From: Clostridia bacterium
GTDB lineage: Bacteria > Bacillota > Clostridia > Christensenellales > CAG-138
Assembly (NCBI GenBank): GCA_016293975.1
Contig: JAEDCW010000006.1
Location: forward strand, 1 to 42,961
DNA: 42,961 nt
Direction of reading: 5' to 3'
Shown piece by piece: positions 25,589 through 34,126 of this stretch. The first letter of the stretch is position 1; each line of letters opens with the position of its first letter. The translations under genes and the position numbers were made by a program. Below the pieces are notes generated by a model. It did no database searches. It had not been told where the DNA came from and saw only the letters and a list, made by a program, of their open reading frames with translations.

Positions 25589-26419
25589 GTTATAAATCCT
25601 CCTGCTTTTTATATCCATAAGGTACAACAGAAGGGCTTTGTTTTGGTCGCCTTTAAAGCGACATCGATCATCGCACGGCAATTCGCTACAGGTTCTGTTT
25701 GAATAGTACTAATCTGATTTCAAAGTTGTTCTTGTGTTGACAATACAAACTCCTCTTGAAGCACAAACAGGTTTCATTACAACTTTAGGGGTTTAGCTAC
25801 CCATCATTCCCGTAAAATACTGAGCTGAATACGCATCCCGGCTTTCATCGTATGACCTGCCGGCAAGTCCTGAAAAATGACATTGCCAATACTGTTCTCG
25901 TTGGTTACATTATGTCAGCATTGCGCACAGATGAGTTTGTCATGCAAACCTCATTACACATATATAACAGCCAAGACGTCCGTTATTTCTCATTCTTCTT
26001 GCCAGGTTTTATAAATTAATAATGAAATTGACGATTTCCGCTTTTGTTTTTTTGTTCGGATTTGTGGGTCGATACGGCCTTGTACCATATCAGTATGTTG
26101 TCGTGCTTTCCGTGCTACATAATTGAAGGATATGGGTGCTACTGCCACAAAGCATAACACTCCCTCTTAATTCTTATTGCCACATCCTCTGTTACAGCCT
26201 ATCTCACTTCCCTGTGTACGGCCATGTCTTTAATACCGGCGACCATAGCGATAACCGCGTCATAAGATCGACAAAGTACGCAGTCGCCACTACAGGCCTC
26301 ACAGCATTTTCTCTTTGGGTTAACCAAAAAAGTCCAGCTATAGCAGAAACAGGTTATCACGGCGCAAAGTTATTCAGTGTTGGTTTTCAGGATTATGAAC
26401 TATCCGATATAGTAGTCTT
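25589..26419. other. 831 bases without an intact gene
   Basis: Apart from the PASTA-like remnant listed separately, I see no gene here with a start, ribosome site and recognisable product. Two overlapping open frames at about 26136-26400 exist on opposite strands. The minus frame (stop 26199-26201) gives a Cys-rich stretch CCEACSGDCVLC followed by RSYDAVIAMVAGIKD. The plus frame gives no recognisable motif. Neither has a ribosome site. The stretch looks like decayed coding DNA rather than a regulatory region. Confidence 0.5.
25804..25917 (-). pseudogene. Remnant resembling the end of a PASTA-domain protein
   Basis: A 37-residue frame bounded by stops reads NSIGNVIFQDLPAGHTMKAG and then MRIQLSI. 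The spacing G-x-V-I-x-Q, A-G, G-x-x-I-x-L matches the last strands of PASTA domains, found at the C-terminus of Ser/Thr kinases and penicillin-binding proteins. There is no start codon with a ribosome site and nothing related upstream, so it would be a leftover fragment. The match is short. Confidence 0.4.
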
Positions 26420-26955
26420 TTATTTAGTACTGCCGTCAAGCTTATTATACAACTTCGTAGACTTACTGAACAAAATCAATATCACTATGCTTGAAATAAA
26501 CGCAATTACCAGTGAAATGAGCGCAAGCTTCGGTATTATATTCAGGCCAAATGCAGCAACTTGCACTATGCTGTTAGTCAGCCATACATTCTTAAGCTGT
26601 TCAGCATTGAGATTGCAACTTCTCTTCGTTTCAATATCCAACATGCCCTTGATTATTATGTGCAGAATATAAAGGAAAATCACCGTTGCTGTCAGTGACA
26701 CAATGTATGCGAATACACCCATGCTCGATGCAGCCCCGAAAAGATCGAGAACGTAAATCGTAGCTGAAAACGCAATCATGCCAATTGTCCAAGGTTTTGC
26801 CTTTCCAAACTCTTCGCTTTCGCCGTTGAGAATACCAAGACCGCGAAAAATTAGGAAATAGCCTATAAAATCGGGCAAAAGTTCTATAACACTATCGTTA
26901 ACGGTGAAATTAAAACAATCATCACTATAAGCAATCCTGCGAAAATGCTGCTCAT
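26420..26955 (-). pseudogene. Small multi-pass membrane protein gene with an N-terminal frameshift
   Basis: A good start exists at ATG 26955 with GGAGGG five bases upstream and reads MSSIFAGLLIV, but that frame stops after 23 codons. The main frame, open to 26420, reads CFNFTVNDSVIELLPDFIGY and continues with FLIFRGL and four more hydrophobic segments, with a basic tail. Joining the frames near 26915-26925 by one missing base gives a continuous five-helix protein of about 178 residues, like Firmicutes membrane proteins that open with a short helix followed by LLPDFIGY. The shortened frame alone has no ribosome site. Function unknown. Confidence 0.65.
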
Positions 26956-27314
26956 AGAAGCCCTCCGTGTTTATTTATCTAAATCTATTATAGTTCAAAG
27001 CCGCATCGTTTCACAACACACTTGATTGTGTCAACCACGTTATGATTGCCAATCACGGTTTTGCAAACATATGAGCCGATAGAACTCATGTACGGACGTC
27101 TACATTTGAATGTAGCGATAATGACCTGTCAATCAGTACGCTATTACCTACTCCCTGCCACTCCGTATCTCGTGAAATAACATAATCCACTTGTCTGTGT
27201 TACCAAATCAGTATAAATCAAAATATAACGCGGTGCTAAAGGATTATTTAGCTTTAAATAGTGCGATAAATACTGTATAATGAGAAAAGCATCATTGAAG
27301 GGAGTAAGAAAAGT
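26956..27314. other. Intergenic region with two divergent promoters
   Basis: There is no gene. A minus-strand promoter for the broken membrane gene is likely (TTGTGA at 27011-27016, TATAAT at 26987-26992, 18-base spacing). A plus-strand promoter for cdaA lies at 27253-27281. Between them is a perfect inverted repeat CTACATT-TG-AATGTAG (27100-27115) of unknown meaning. Confidence 0.55.
27253..27281 (+). promoter_or_regulatory. SigA-type promoter for cdaA-cdaR
   Basis: TTTAAA (27253-27258) and TATAAT (27276-27281) are 17 bases apart, 33 bases before the cdaA start. Confidence 0.55.
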
Positions 27315-28163
27315 ATGTCAATACAGGAAATACTGCGTACTATTGCGAGTGGCTTCACCCAGTTTTCTTTCTTCTATGTAATTGATATCTTACTTGCCGC
27401 TATACTCATATACAAGCTTATTGTTTTGACAAAGGATACGCGCGCCTTCCAAGTTCTTAAGGGAGTTGCGGTTATTTTTGTAGCCACCGTATTCTGCGGT
27501 TTGTTCGACCTCACCATAATCAACTGGCTGTTGAATTCCGTACTTGTATCGGGTCTTCTGATTATCGTGGTCTTGTTCCAACCCGAACTTAGACGTGCGC
27601 TTGAGAGAATAGGCCGCGGGACAGTTATTGATAAATCGCGAAGCTCTTTGGGCGAATCTGCAGAAGGAATAATAAACGAAATCCACCGTGCGGTTCTATC
27701 CCTCTCAAAGAGAAAGGTCGGCGCTCTCATCGTCATTGAACAAAAAACCGGACTTGAAGATATCGTAGCGACCGGAACGCGCATCGATGGCATAATTTCC
27801 GAACAACTTCTTGAAAACATATTTGAGCCCAAAACCCCTTTGCACGACGGAGCCGCAATACTCCGCGACGGAACGATAGTTGCCGCAAGTTGTTTCTTGC
27901 CGCTGTTTGACGACGCCACGGTTGCAAAGGAGTTAGGTACACGCCACAGGGCCGGATTGGGCGTATCATCGATTTCTGACTCGGTCACGATTATCGTCTC
28001 TGAAGAGACGGGCGTTATTTCAATTGCTCAAGAGGGAAAACTGATAAGATACATAGATTCTACCTCGTTAAACAATGTTTTGAAGTCGATTTACGTCACA
28101 GAATCCACAGGAGGAGTCCTGGGCTGGCTAAGAAGGAGGAGAAACAAAAATGCAAGAAAATAA
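27315..28163 (+). CDS. cdaA: Diadenylate cyclase CdaA (c-di-AMP synthase)
   Basis: CdaA makes the second messenger c-di-AMP from two ATP, controlling potassium and osmotic balance and wall homeostasis. The 282 residues have three N-terminal transmembrane helices (about 20-38, 47-63, 70-88), a short helical linker and the DAC domain. The catalytic motifs DGA (178-180, in LHDGAAI) and RHR (210-212, in GTRHRAG) are intact. The start ATG follows GGGAG by about ten bases. Its 3' end overlaps cdaR by 14 bases; CdaR is its membrane-bound regulator. Confidence 0.97.
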   Translation: MSIQEILRTIASGFTQFSFFYVIDILLAAILIYKLIVLTKDTRAFQVLKGVAVIFVATVFCGLFDLTIINWLLNSVLVSGLLIIVVLFQPELRRALERIGRGTVIDKSRSSLGESAEGIINEIHRAVLSLSKRKVGALIVIEQKTGLEDIVATGTRIDGIISEQLLENIFEPKTPLHDGAAILRDGTIVAASCFLPLFDDATVAKELGTRHRAGLGVSSISDSVTIIVSEETGVISIAQEGKLIRYIDSTSLNNVLKSIYVTESTGGVLGWLRRRRNKNARK

Positions 28164-29538
28164 ATCAAAGTTCTTCTCGGTTCTTTGGGAAGCGATTAAA
28201 AAGTTTTGTACAACAAACGTAGCGATAAAAATCGTATCCCTTCTCTTTGCCATGCTTCTTTGGGGATATGTGGTAACGAATATCAACCCGGGTCGTATCA
28301 AGGTTGTCGAGAATGTGCGCGTAAGTTCTGTCGGTGACTCTGACCTTGCAACAAGGCAGTTAGTCGTAAGGGGCGATTTGAACGAGCTTTTGGGCACTGT
28401 AAATGTAAAGGTTCTTACTGATGTAAGCCATTATTTCAGCGTCACATCGGATATAGTTACGGCTAAAGTCAACCTCGGAACGGTAATGAATACAGGTATG
28501 GTCACAGTTCCTATTATCGCTGAAACCACCGTCGGTACGATTGACTCGTTGTCCAGGTCTACAGTGACACTTGAGATAGATCAGTTGTTGACCAAAAGTG
28601 TTCCGATTACCACCTCGTATGTAGGTGAGCTGCCTGACGGTTACTGGACCTCAGGTGCCACCTTAAGCAAGAAAGAAGTCGAGATTTCGGGTCCCGAACA
28701 GGACGTATCGAGAATAGTTTCGGCTGTATGTGAGATTCCGCTGGATAACAGGACCGAAAGCTATAATCGCACATTCGACCTTAAACTGTTTGACGCAGAC
28801 GGAAATGAAGTCGATATTAACTCCGTATACTCCTCTGTCGTTCCCTCGGTAAGCGTGAGGATGGAGATTTTGCAAACCAAAACGGTTCCGATAGATGCGT
28901 CTTCTGCAATAGTAGGTGCCGAAACCCTCCCGGATACCTATGAATTCGTAGGCGCTGTATGCAACCCGAGTTTCGTCCAGATTGCGGCGAAACCTGCATT
29001 GCTAAAGACCATTACATCGATGTCGGTGTCGTCAATTGATATATCCACCCAAACGTCAAACTTTGTCGCCTCGGCTACGTTGAACGTACCCTTGGGTGTT
29101 ACTTTGGTGAATGGATCGCGCAATGTCGATGTCACGGTCAAGATATCCGAGAAACAGTATACGCACAACAGTACCGGAGATATCGAGCTCATTGGCAAGA
29201 CCAACGGACTGAACTACAGGCTTTCACTGAACGCTGTTAATTACTCTGTTCAGTTCCCGATAAGGCTTCTCCCATACATACAGAATGAGGATATATCGTT
29301 CTCATTTACGGTCGATGTTACCGAACTGACACTCGGAACTCAAGACCTCGAGGTTATCGTTATTCCTAATATAACGTTGAGTGATAAACTTGACTTTGCC
29401 CCGGTAGATACTATCGACGGGGGTAACGGGAAGTATACATTCAGACTCTTGGGCAAGGACACGAACGGCGAGGATATCCTCCTAGACATAATTATGCTTA
29501 TGTCCGAATATAAGACTAATGTTACGGTAACAAGGTAA
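28150..29538 (+). CDS. cdaR: CdaR/YbbR-like regulator of CdaA
   Basis: CdaR binds CdaA at the membrane and modulates its activity. The 462 residues have a short cytosolic N-terminus, one transmembrane helix (about 24-42, IKIVSLLFAMLLWGYVV) and an extracytoplasmic part made of repeated YbbR domains; recurring cues are TVPI, V...SGP and LPDGY/LPDTY segments. The last part, from about residue 370, is less similar to YbbR and may be a degenerate repeat. GGAGG lies in the end of cdaA before the ATG. In many Firmicutes glmM follows; here it is an FAD-dependent enzyme. Confidence 0.9.
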   Translation: MQENKSKFFSVLWEAIKKFCTTNVAIKIVSLLFAMLLWGYVVTNINPGRIKVVENVRVSSVGDSDLATRQLVVRGDLNELLGTVNVKVLTDVSHYFSVTSDIVTAKVNLGTVMNTGMVTVPIIAETTVGTIDSLSRSTVTLEIDQLLTKSVPITTSYVGELPDGYWTSGATLSKKEVEISGPEQDVSRIVSAVCEIPLDNRTESYNRTFDLKLFDADGNEVDINSVYSSVVPSVSVRMEILQTKTVPIDASSAIVGAETLPDTYEFVGAVCNPSFVQIAAKPALLKTITSMSVSSIDISTQTSNFVASATLNVPLGVTLVNGSRNVDVTVKISEKQYTHNSTGDIELIGKTNGLNYRLSLNAVNYSVQFPIRLLPYIQNEDISFSFTVDVTELTLGTQDLEVIVIPNITLSDKLDFAPVDTIDGGNGKYTFRLLGKDTNGEDILLDIIMLMSEYKTNVTVTR

Positions 29539-29539
29539 G

Positions 29540-31147
29540 ATGCCTCTTATAATATCAAACTTAAAGCTAAGATTAAGCGACGATGAATCGATACTTGGAA
29601 AGCTCGTTGCGCAGAAATTAGGCATCCGAGAGGATGTCTTAAAATCGTTGCGCGTTACGAGAATGTCACTCGATGCCCGCAAGAAAAACGACATCTGCTT
29701 TATACACACAGTAGCAGTATCCCTAAGAGACTCGGCTGCCGAACGGGCCATTCTGTCACGCAGAGTTCACGATGTCTCCCCCGCTGTCGTCGAAATCAGT
29801 TTACCCTTAAAACCCGGCGATGAAAAGCAGCACGGGCGCATTATTGTAGTGGGCGCCGGACCTGCAGGATTGTTCTGTGCGTACAAGCTTTCGCTTGAGG
29901 GCTACTCGCCCCTGCTTATTGAACGCGGATACGATGTAGAAAGGCGCCAGAGGGATGTTGAGAACTTTTGGTCGTCTGCAAACCTAGACCCCGACAGCAA
30001 CATAATGTTCGGTGAGGGCGGCGCAGGCACTTTTTCGGACGGAAAGCTGACTACCCGCATAAAGGACCCGAGAGTCTCTTCCGTACTGCAAATACTGATT
30101 GAAAACGGAAGTCCCAAGGAAATCGGGATACTTGCAAAACCGCATATAGGTACTGACTTACTGCGCGGCGTCGTATCTTCTATACGGAAAAGAATTCAAT
30201 CTCTCGGCGCAGAGGTCAGATTCGGCACTAGACTCGTGTCGTTTAATGAAAATGATAGCCGCATAACGCACGCTATTCTGCAATCAGACACAGGCACAGA
30301 ATCAATAGAGTGTAGCGCCCTAGTACTTGCGATAGGTCAAGGTGCACGGGATACCTATCGATTGCTAAAGGAATCCGGTGTTGACATGACGCCTAAACCG
30401 TTTGCCGTAGGTGTCAGAATAGAACATCCTCGTGTCATGATAAACAAATCTCAATACGGACCAATGTTTGAGCATCCCAGGCTAGGTGCCGCCGAATATC
30501 GGGTTGCGGCACAAAGTGGTTCACGAGGCGTGTATTCGTTCTGTATGTGTCCGGGAGGATCCGTAATAGCTTCATCCTCAGACCATGGAGAAGTAGTCAC
30601 CAATGGCATGAGTTATCACGCAAGAGATGCGGAAAACTCGAATTCTGCACTTGTAGTCTCGGTTTCGCCGTCGGATTACGGCAACGATGTGCTCGATGGT
30701 ATGCGCTTCCAGCAGGAGTTAGAACGCCGTGCATATGAACTTGGCGGCAAAAGTTACTTTGCCCCCTGTCAAACTGCTGGGTCGTTTATCGATGCACGAA
30801 AACGTAACTCAGTAGGAGACATAAAACCCAGCTACAGACCTGGAGTAAGGCTATGTAACTTAAATGAAGCGTTGCCTGTGTTTGTATCCGAACCTTTAAA
30901 GTTCGGACTGAATGCATTCGGCAAGCAGATTAATGGATTCGATAGAGACGACGCTATGCTCACGGCGGTTGAAACCAGGACGAGCGCCCCACTCAGAATT
31001 AACCGAAACGAACTGAGTATATCGACAAGCTTTAATAACTTATATCCTGTGGGCGAAGGCGCAGGATACGCAGGAGGTATAGTCAGTGCGGCAGTTGATG
31101 GGCTTCGTGCCGCGGAATCAATAGTATCCAGGTATGCAAAAGATTGA
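29540..31147 (+). CDS. FAD-dependent dehydrogenase (COG2509-type)
   Basis: This is a 535-residue flavoprotein. After an N-terminal ferredoxin-like domain of about 90 residues comes the FAD-binding Rossmann motif, VVGAGPAGLFCAYKLSLEGY, followed by ERG. Family signatures follow: FGEGGAGTFSDGKLTTR, a CMCPGG segment (GVYSFCMCPGGSVIASSS) and the C-terminal YPVGEGAGYAGGIVSAAVDG. The CMCPGG motif is typical of the group, but the substrate is unknown. The ATG follows the cdaR stop by one base, with AAGG close by. It is probably co-transcribed with cdaA-cdaR and the ATPase gene. Confidence 0.88.
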   Translation: MPLIISNLKLRLSDDESILGKLVAQKLGIREDVLKSLRVTRMSLDARKKNDICFIHTVAVSLRDSAAERAILSRRVHDVSPAVVEISLPLKPGDEKQHGRIIVVGAGPAGLFCAYKLSLEGYSPLLIERGYDVERRQRDVENFWSSANLDPDSNIMFGEGGAGTFSDGKLTTRIKDPRVSSVLQILIENGSPKEIGILAKPHIGTDLLRGVVSSIRKRIQSLGAEVRFGTRLVSFNENDSRITHAILQSDTGTESIECSALVLAIGQGARDTYRLLKESGVDMTPKPFAVGVRIEHPRVMINKSQYGPMFEHPRLGAAEYRVAAQSGSRGVYSFCMCPGGSVIASSSDHGEVVTNGMSYHARDAENSNSALVVSVSPSDYGNDVLDGMRFQQELERRAYELGGKSYFAPCQTAGSFIDARKRNSVGDIKPSYRPGVRLCNLNEALPVFVSEPLKFGLNAFGKQINGFDRDDAMLTAVETRTSAPLRINRNELSISTSFNNLYPVGEGAGYAGGIVSAAVDGLRAAESIVSRYAKD

Positions 31148-31162
31148 TTGCAGGAGATTCTT

Positions 31163-31876
31163 ATGAAGAAAACTTATGTGTTAATTGGTAATTTCGGCTC
31201 CGGAAAATCGGAGATTTCGATTAACTTCGCTTTGAATGCGAGACAAGAAGACAAAAAGACTGTTCTCGTGGATTTGGATATAGTGAATCCATACTTCAGG
31301 TCCGCAGAACGGAAGGATATGCTTGAAGAAAACGGCGTTAAGCTTCACTACCCGATTTACGCAATGACAAGCGTTGAGGCTACCTCCATTCCGCCCGATA
31401 TTTATTCCGTTTTTATCGATGACCATGAGACGGTTATATTTGACGTTGGCGGTGACCCAGCGGGCGCTGTAGCTTTAGGTCAGTATAACCGCAACTTTGA
31501 CGAGTTAGAGTCTCTCGAAGTCCTTTATGTAATCAACTGTATGCGTCCCCTATCCTCTTCTGTTGAGGAAAATGTGGAATTGCTCAACGCCATACAGAGA
31601 ACCAGCAGGCTCACGATTACGGGGCTCATAAATAACACCAATCTTTCCCACGAAACCACTGCGGAAACTCTCCTTGAAGGCTATGATGTCATAATAGAGG
31701 TCTCAAAGATAACCCACATACCCGTTGTGATGACTGTTGCAACCGGAGAGGTAATCGATGAATTCGAAGCTCTTATTTCAAAGAAGTCTCTCGACACCGA
31801 GTATATCGGTAAACTATACAAGATTACAAGGTATATGCACAGGGATTGGGATAGCTTTACAGAATTCGGTATATAG
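31163..31876 (+). CDS. P-loop ATPase, MinD/ParA-like, next to the 2-oxoacid oxidoreductase
   Basis: The 237-residue protein starts MKKTYVLIGNFGSGKSE, a P-loop of the GxxGxGKS type. It continues with LVDLDIVNPYFRSAE and VIFDVGGDPAGAVALG, which look like the switch and Walker B regions of MinD/ParA/CobQ-type ATPases. No partner-binding or DNA-binding domain is visible. Its function is not established. In anaerobes a protein like this is often found directly before the ferredoxin and VorB genes, as here, so a role in maturing or regulating that enzyme is plausible inference. CAGGAG lies six bases before the ATG; an earlier in-frame start at 31148 has no ribosome site. Confidence 0.75.
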   Translation: MKKTYVLIGNFGSGKSEISINFALNARQEDKKTVLVDLDIVNPYFRSAERKDMLEENGVKLHYPIYAMTSVEATSIPPDIYSVFIDDHETVIFDVGGDPAGAVALGQYNRNFDELESLEVLYVINCMRPLSSSVEENVELLNAIQRTSRLTITGLINNTNLSHETTAETLLEGYDVIIEVSKITHIPVVMTVATGEVIDEFEALISKKSLDTEYIGKLYKITRYMHRDWDSFTEFGI

Positions 31877-31885
31877 AACCAACCG

Positions 31886-31914
31886 ACTGCGCCGCTGTTA
31901 CGGTGCAGTTTTTC
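31886..31914 (+). terminator. Intrinsic terminator after the ATPase gene
   Basis: Arms ACTGCGCCG and CGGTGCAGT pair with one wobble, the loop is CTGTTA, and a T5 run with further T residues follows. It separates the cdaA unit from the oxidoreductase unit. Confidence 0.75.
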
Positions 31915-32012
31915 TTTTGCCTTAAAAGAGACGGCATATCCATGGATATATAGACTATATCGGGCATATATGGTGATATATATTTCATTAACTATATGTA
32001 TAGACCGCCAAG

Positions 32013-32024
32013 CAGTGGTATAAT
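32013..32024 (+). promoter_or_regulatory. Extended -10 promoter for the 2-oxoacid:ferredoxin oxidoreductase operon
   Basis: TGGTATAAT gives an extended -10 (TATAAT at 32019-32024) 55 bases before the ferredoxin ATG. No good -35 is present. The upstream 100 bases hold several AT-rich palindromes, described in the findings. Confidence 0.5.
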
Positions 32025-32078
32025 TAACTGACTGATTAGTATCTATTGATACATCACATTTAAAAGGGAGGAAAAAGT

Positions 32079-32294
32079 ATGGCAAAATTCACAATTACCA
32101 TCAACGAAGATCGTTGCAAAGGTTGTGGTCTTTGTGCCAGGGCATGTCCCAAAAAGATTGTTGCACTATCAAAGACAAAGATCAACTCTAAGGGATACCG
32201 TCCTGCTGAAATAACTGACATTGAGGAGTGCATAGGTTGTGCTTCCTGTGCCAGAACATGTCCCGATGCTGTAATTGAAATCGTTAAGAACTAA
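32079..32294 (+). CDS. 4Fe-4S ferredoxin subunit (delta) of the 2-oxoacid oxidoreductase
   Basis: The protein has 71 residues with two complete CxxCxxCxxxC clusters: Cys 13, 16, 19, 23 and Cys 51, 54, 57, 61. It would pass electrons from the TPP subunit to free ferredoxin. The ATG follows GGGAGG by about eight bases. It is the first gene of four; the alpha gene starts 16 bases after its stop. Confidence 0.9.
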   Translation: MAKFTITINEDRCKGCGLCARACPKKIVALSKTKINSKGYRPAEITDIEECIGCASCARTCPDAVIEIVKN

Positions 32295-32310
32295 GTTAAG
32301 GAGTAAAGCT

Positions 32311-33381
32311 ATGGCAAAAAAACTTATGAAAGGCTGCGAAGCAGTCGCGGAAGCCGCTATTCAGGCAGGTTGCCGTTACTTCTTCGGTTACCCGATTACA
32401 CCTCAGAACGACATACCTGAATATATGTCAGCACGTCTCCCCAAAGTAGGCGGTTGCTTCCTTCAGTCCGAAAGTGAAGTAGCTGCAATCAATATGGTTT
32501 ACGGTGCGGCCGGTGCCGGCGCAAGAGTTATGACATCATCTTCAAGCCCGGGAATCAGCCTAAAGATGGAAGGTATATCTTATTTGGCAGGCGCAGAGCT
32601 TCCCTGTGTTATAGTCAACATGATGCGTGGCGGTCCCGGACTGGGATCGATTCAGGCATCACAGGGCGACTATTTCCAGACCACAAAGGGCGGCGGTCAC
32701 GGTGATTATCATGTTATAGCACTTGCCCCCTCCTCCGTGCAAGAAGCCATCGACCTTATGCAAGATGCATTTGACCTCGCAGATTTGTACAGAACTCCCG
32801 TCATGATACTGGCAGACGGTATTATCGGCCAGATGATGGAGCCTGTTGAATTCCATAACGAGCAGTCCTCACGCGCTATCCCCGAAAAGATTTGGGCAGC
32901 AAAGGGATATAATCCCAACGAGAACCGTCCGCGTGCAGTCATCAACTCACTGTACATTGAGAACGAAGAGCTTCAGGAGCTTAACGATCGTCTGCAGGGA
33001 AGATACCAGATAATAACAGAGACCGAGACTCGCTGCGAATTGTACAACACAGAGGGTGCTGAGGTTATACTTTGCGCATATGGTACTATTGCACGTATAT
33101 GCAAGAGTGCTATCGCTTTGGCCGCTAAAGAAGGCATAAAAGTGGGTCTCGTTCGCCCCATCACAATCTGGCCGTTCCCCACTAATGAAGTACGCGATAC
33201 TATCTGCGGCGGAAGTGTGAAGTTTGCTCTCGACGTTGAAGTAAACGCCGGTCAGATGCTGGAGGATATCAAGCTTGCTGTTAATGGAGAGAAGCCCGTC
33301 CACTTCCTTGGCAGACCGGGTAGCTTCGTACCCACGGCAGATGAGATTCTTGAGAGAATCAAAGTACTTAGGAGGGCATAA
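32311..33381 (+). CDS. vorB: 2-oxoacid:ferredoxin oxidoreductase alpha subunit, VorB type
   Basis: This subunit binds substrate and CoA in enzymes that oxidise branched-chain 2-oxoacids or 2-oxoglutarate to acyl-CoA with ferredoxin as acceptor. The 356 residues contain FFGYPITPQNDIPEYM, QSESEVAAINMVYGAAGAG, MTSSSSPGISLKMEGISYLA and MRGGPGLGSIQASQGDY, a strong VorB/KorA pattern. The start is ATG 32311 (MAKKLMKG) after AAGGAG; a longer frame upstream overlaps the ferredoxin gene. The substrate cannot be fixed from sequence: 2-ketoisovalerate is the database name for the group, and other 2-oxoacids are possible. Confidence 0.9.
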   Translation: MAKKLMKGCEAVAEAAIQAGCRYFFGYPITPQNDIPEYMSARLPKVGGCFLQSESEVAAINMVYGAAGAGARVMTSSSSPGISLKMEGISYLAGAELPCVIVNMMRGGPGLGSIQASQGDYFQTTKGGGHGDYHVIALAPSSVQEAIDLMQDAFDLADLYRTPVMILADGIIGQMMEPVEFHNEQSSRAIPEKIWAAKGYNPNENRPRAVINSLYIENEELQELNDRLQGRYQIITETETRCELYNTEGAEVILCAYGTIARICKSAIALAAKEGIKVGLVRPITIWPFPTNEVRDTICGGSVKFALDVEVNAGQMLEDIKLAVNGEKPVHFLGRPGSFVPTADEILERIKVLRRA

Positions 33382-33383
33382 TC

Positions 33384-34121
33384 ATGGCAACAACAGTATT
33401 CAAAAAGACACCCGTACTTACTGATACAATTATGCACTACTGCCCCGGCTGCGGACACGGCATAGTCCACCGTCTCGTCGCTGAAGTGCTTGAAGAGCTT
33501 GGTGTCGCAGACAAGGCAATCGGCGTTGTACCCGTCGGTTGTGCGGTTTTCGGGTACAAGTATTTTAACATCGATGTTATGGAAGCGGCTCACGGACGTG
33601 CTCCCGCCGTTGCAACGGGCATCAAACGTGTTCATCCCAACAATGTGGTATTCACCTATCAGGGTGACGGTGACCTCGCATCTATAGGCGCTGCAGAAAT
33701 CGTTCACGCTGCTCACAGAGGCGAGAAGATTACAACCATATTTATCAACAATGCTATTTATGGCATGACAGGCGGTCAGATGGCTCCTACGACACTCGTT
33801 GGTCAGAAGACAACCACCTCCCCCTACGGCCGTGACAAGGATCACTGCGGCAGCCCGATTCGTATTGCGGAAATGCTTGCGACAATTGAAGGCTCTGCCT
33901 ATATCGAAAGAGTTGCCGTCAATAACACAGCAAACATCATAAAGGCAAAGAAAGCCATAAAGAAGGCATTTGAAACTCAGATTGAACGCAAAGGCTTCTC
34001 ACTGATCGAAGTGCTTTCCAACTGTCCCACAAACTGGGGTATGAGTGCTGTTGAGTCCATGGAGTGGCTTGAGCAGAACATGATCCCCTATTATCCTCTC
34101 GGCGTTAAGAAGGAGGTTTGA
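33384..34121 (+). CDS. 2-oxoacid:ferredoxin oxidoreductase beta subunit (TPP-binding)
   Basis: This is the thiamine-diphosphate subunit, 245 residues. CPGCGHG (20-26) supplies the cysteines of the proximal 4Fe-4S cluster; GDGD (94-97) through NNAIYGMTGGQ (122-132) is the TPP/Mg site. It begins two bases after the alpha stop, with GGAGG inside the alpha gene. The high conservation supports a working enzyme. Confidence 0.92.
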   Translation: MATTVFKKTPVLTDTIMHYCPGCGHGIVHRLVAEVLEELGVADKAIGVVPVGCAVFGYKYFNIDVMEAAHGRAPAVATGIKRVHPNNVVFTYQGDGDLASIGAAEIVHAAHRGEKITTIFINNAIYGMTGGQMAPTTLVGQKTTTSPYGRDKDHCGSPIRIAEMLATIEGSAYIERVAVNNTANIIKAKKAIKKAFETQIERKGFSLIEVLSNCPTNWGMSAVESMEWLEQNMIPYYPLGVKKEV

Positions 34122-34126
34122 CTACC

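Noticed and set aside
26136..26672. Plus-strand open frame of 178 codons
   Set aside because: It has no ribosome site, no recognisable motif, and its second half is antisense to a better-supported membrane protein.
27100..27115. Perfect inverted repeat CTACATT-TG-AATGTAG as a terminator or operator
   Set aside because: No T-run follows and it is far from both promoters; a two-base loop is unlikely as RNA. Left only as a note in the intergenic entry.
32275..32310. Earlier start of vorB inside the ferredoxin gene
   Set aside because: The ribosome site AAGGAG and the conserved N-terminus place the start at 32311.
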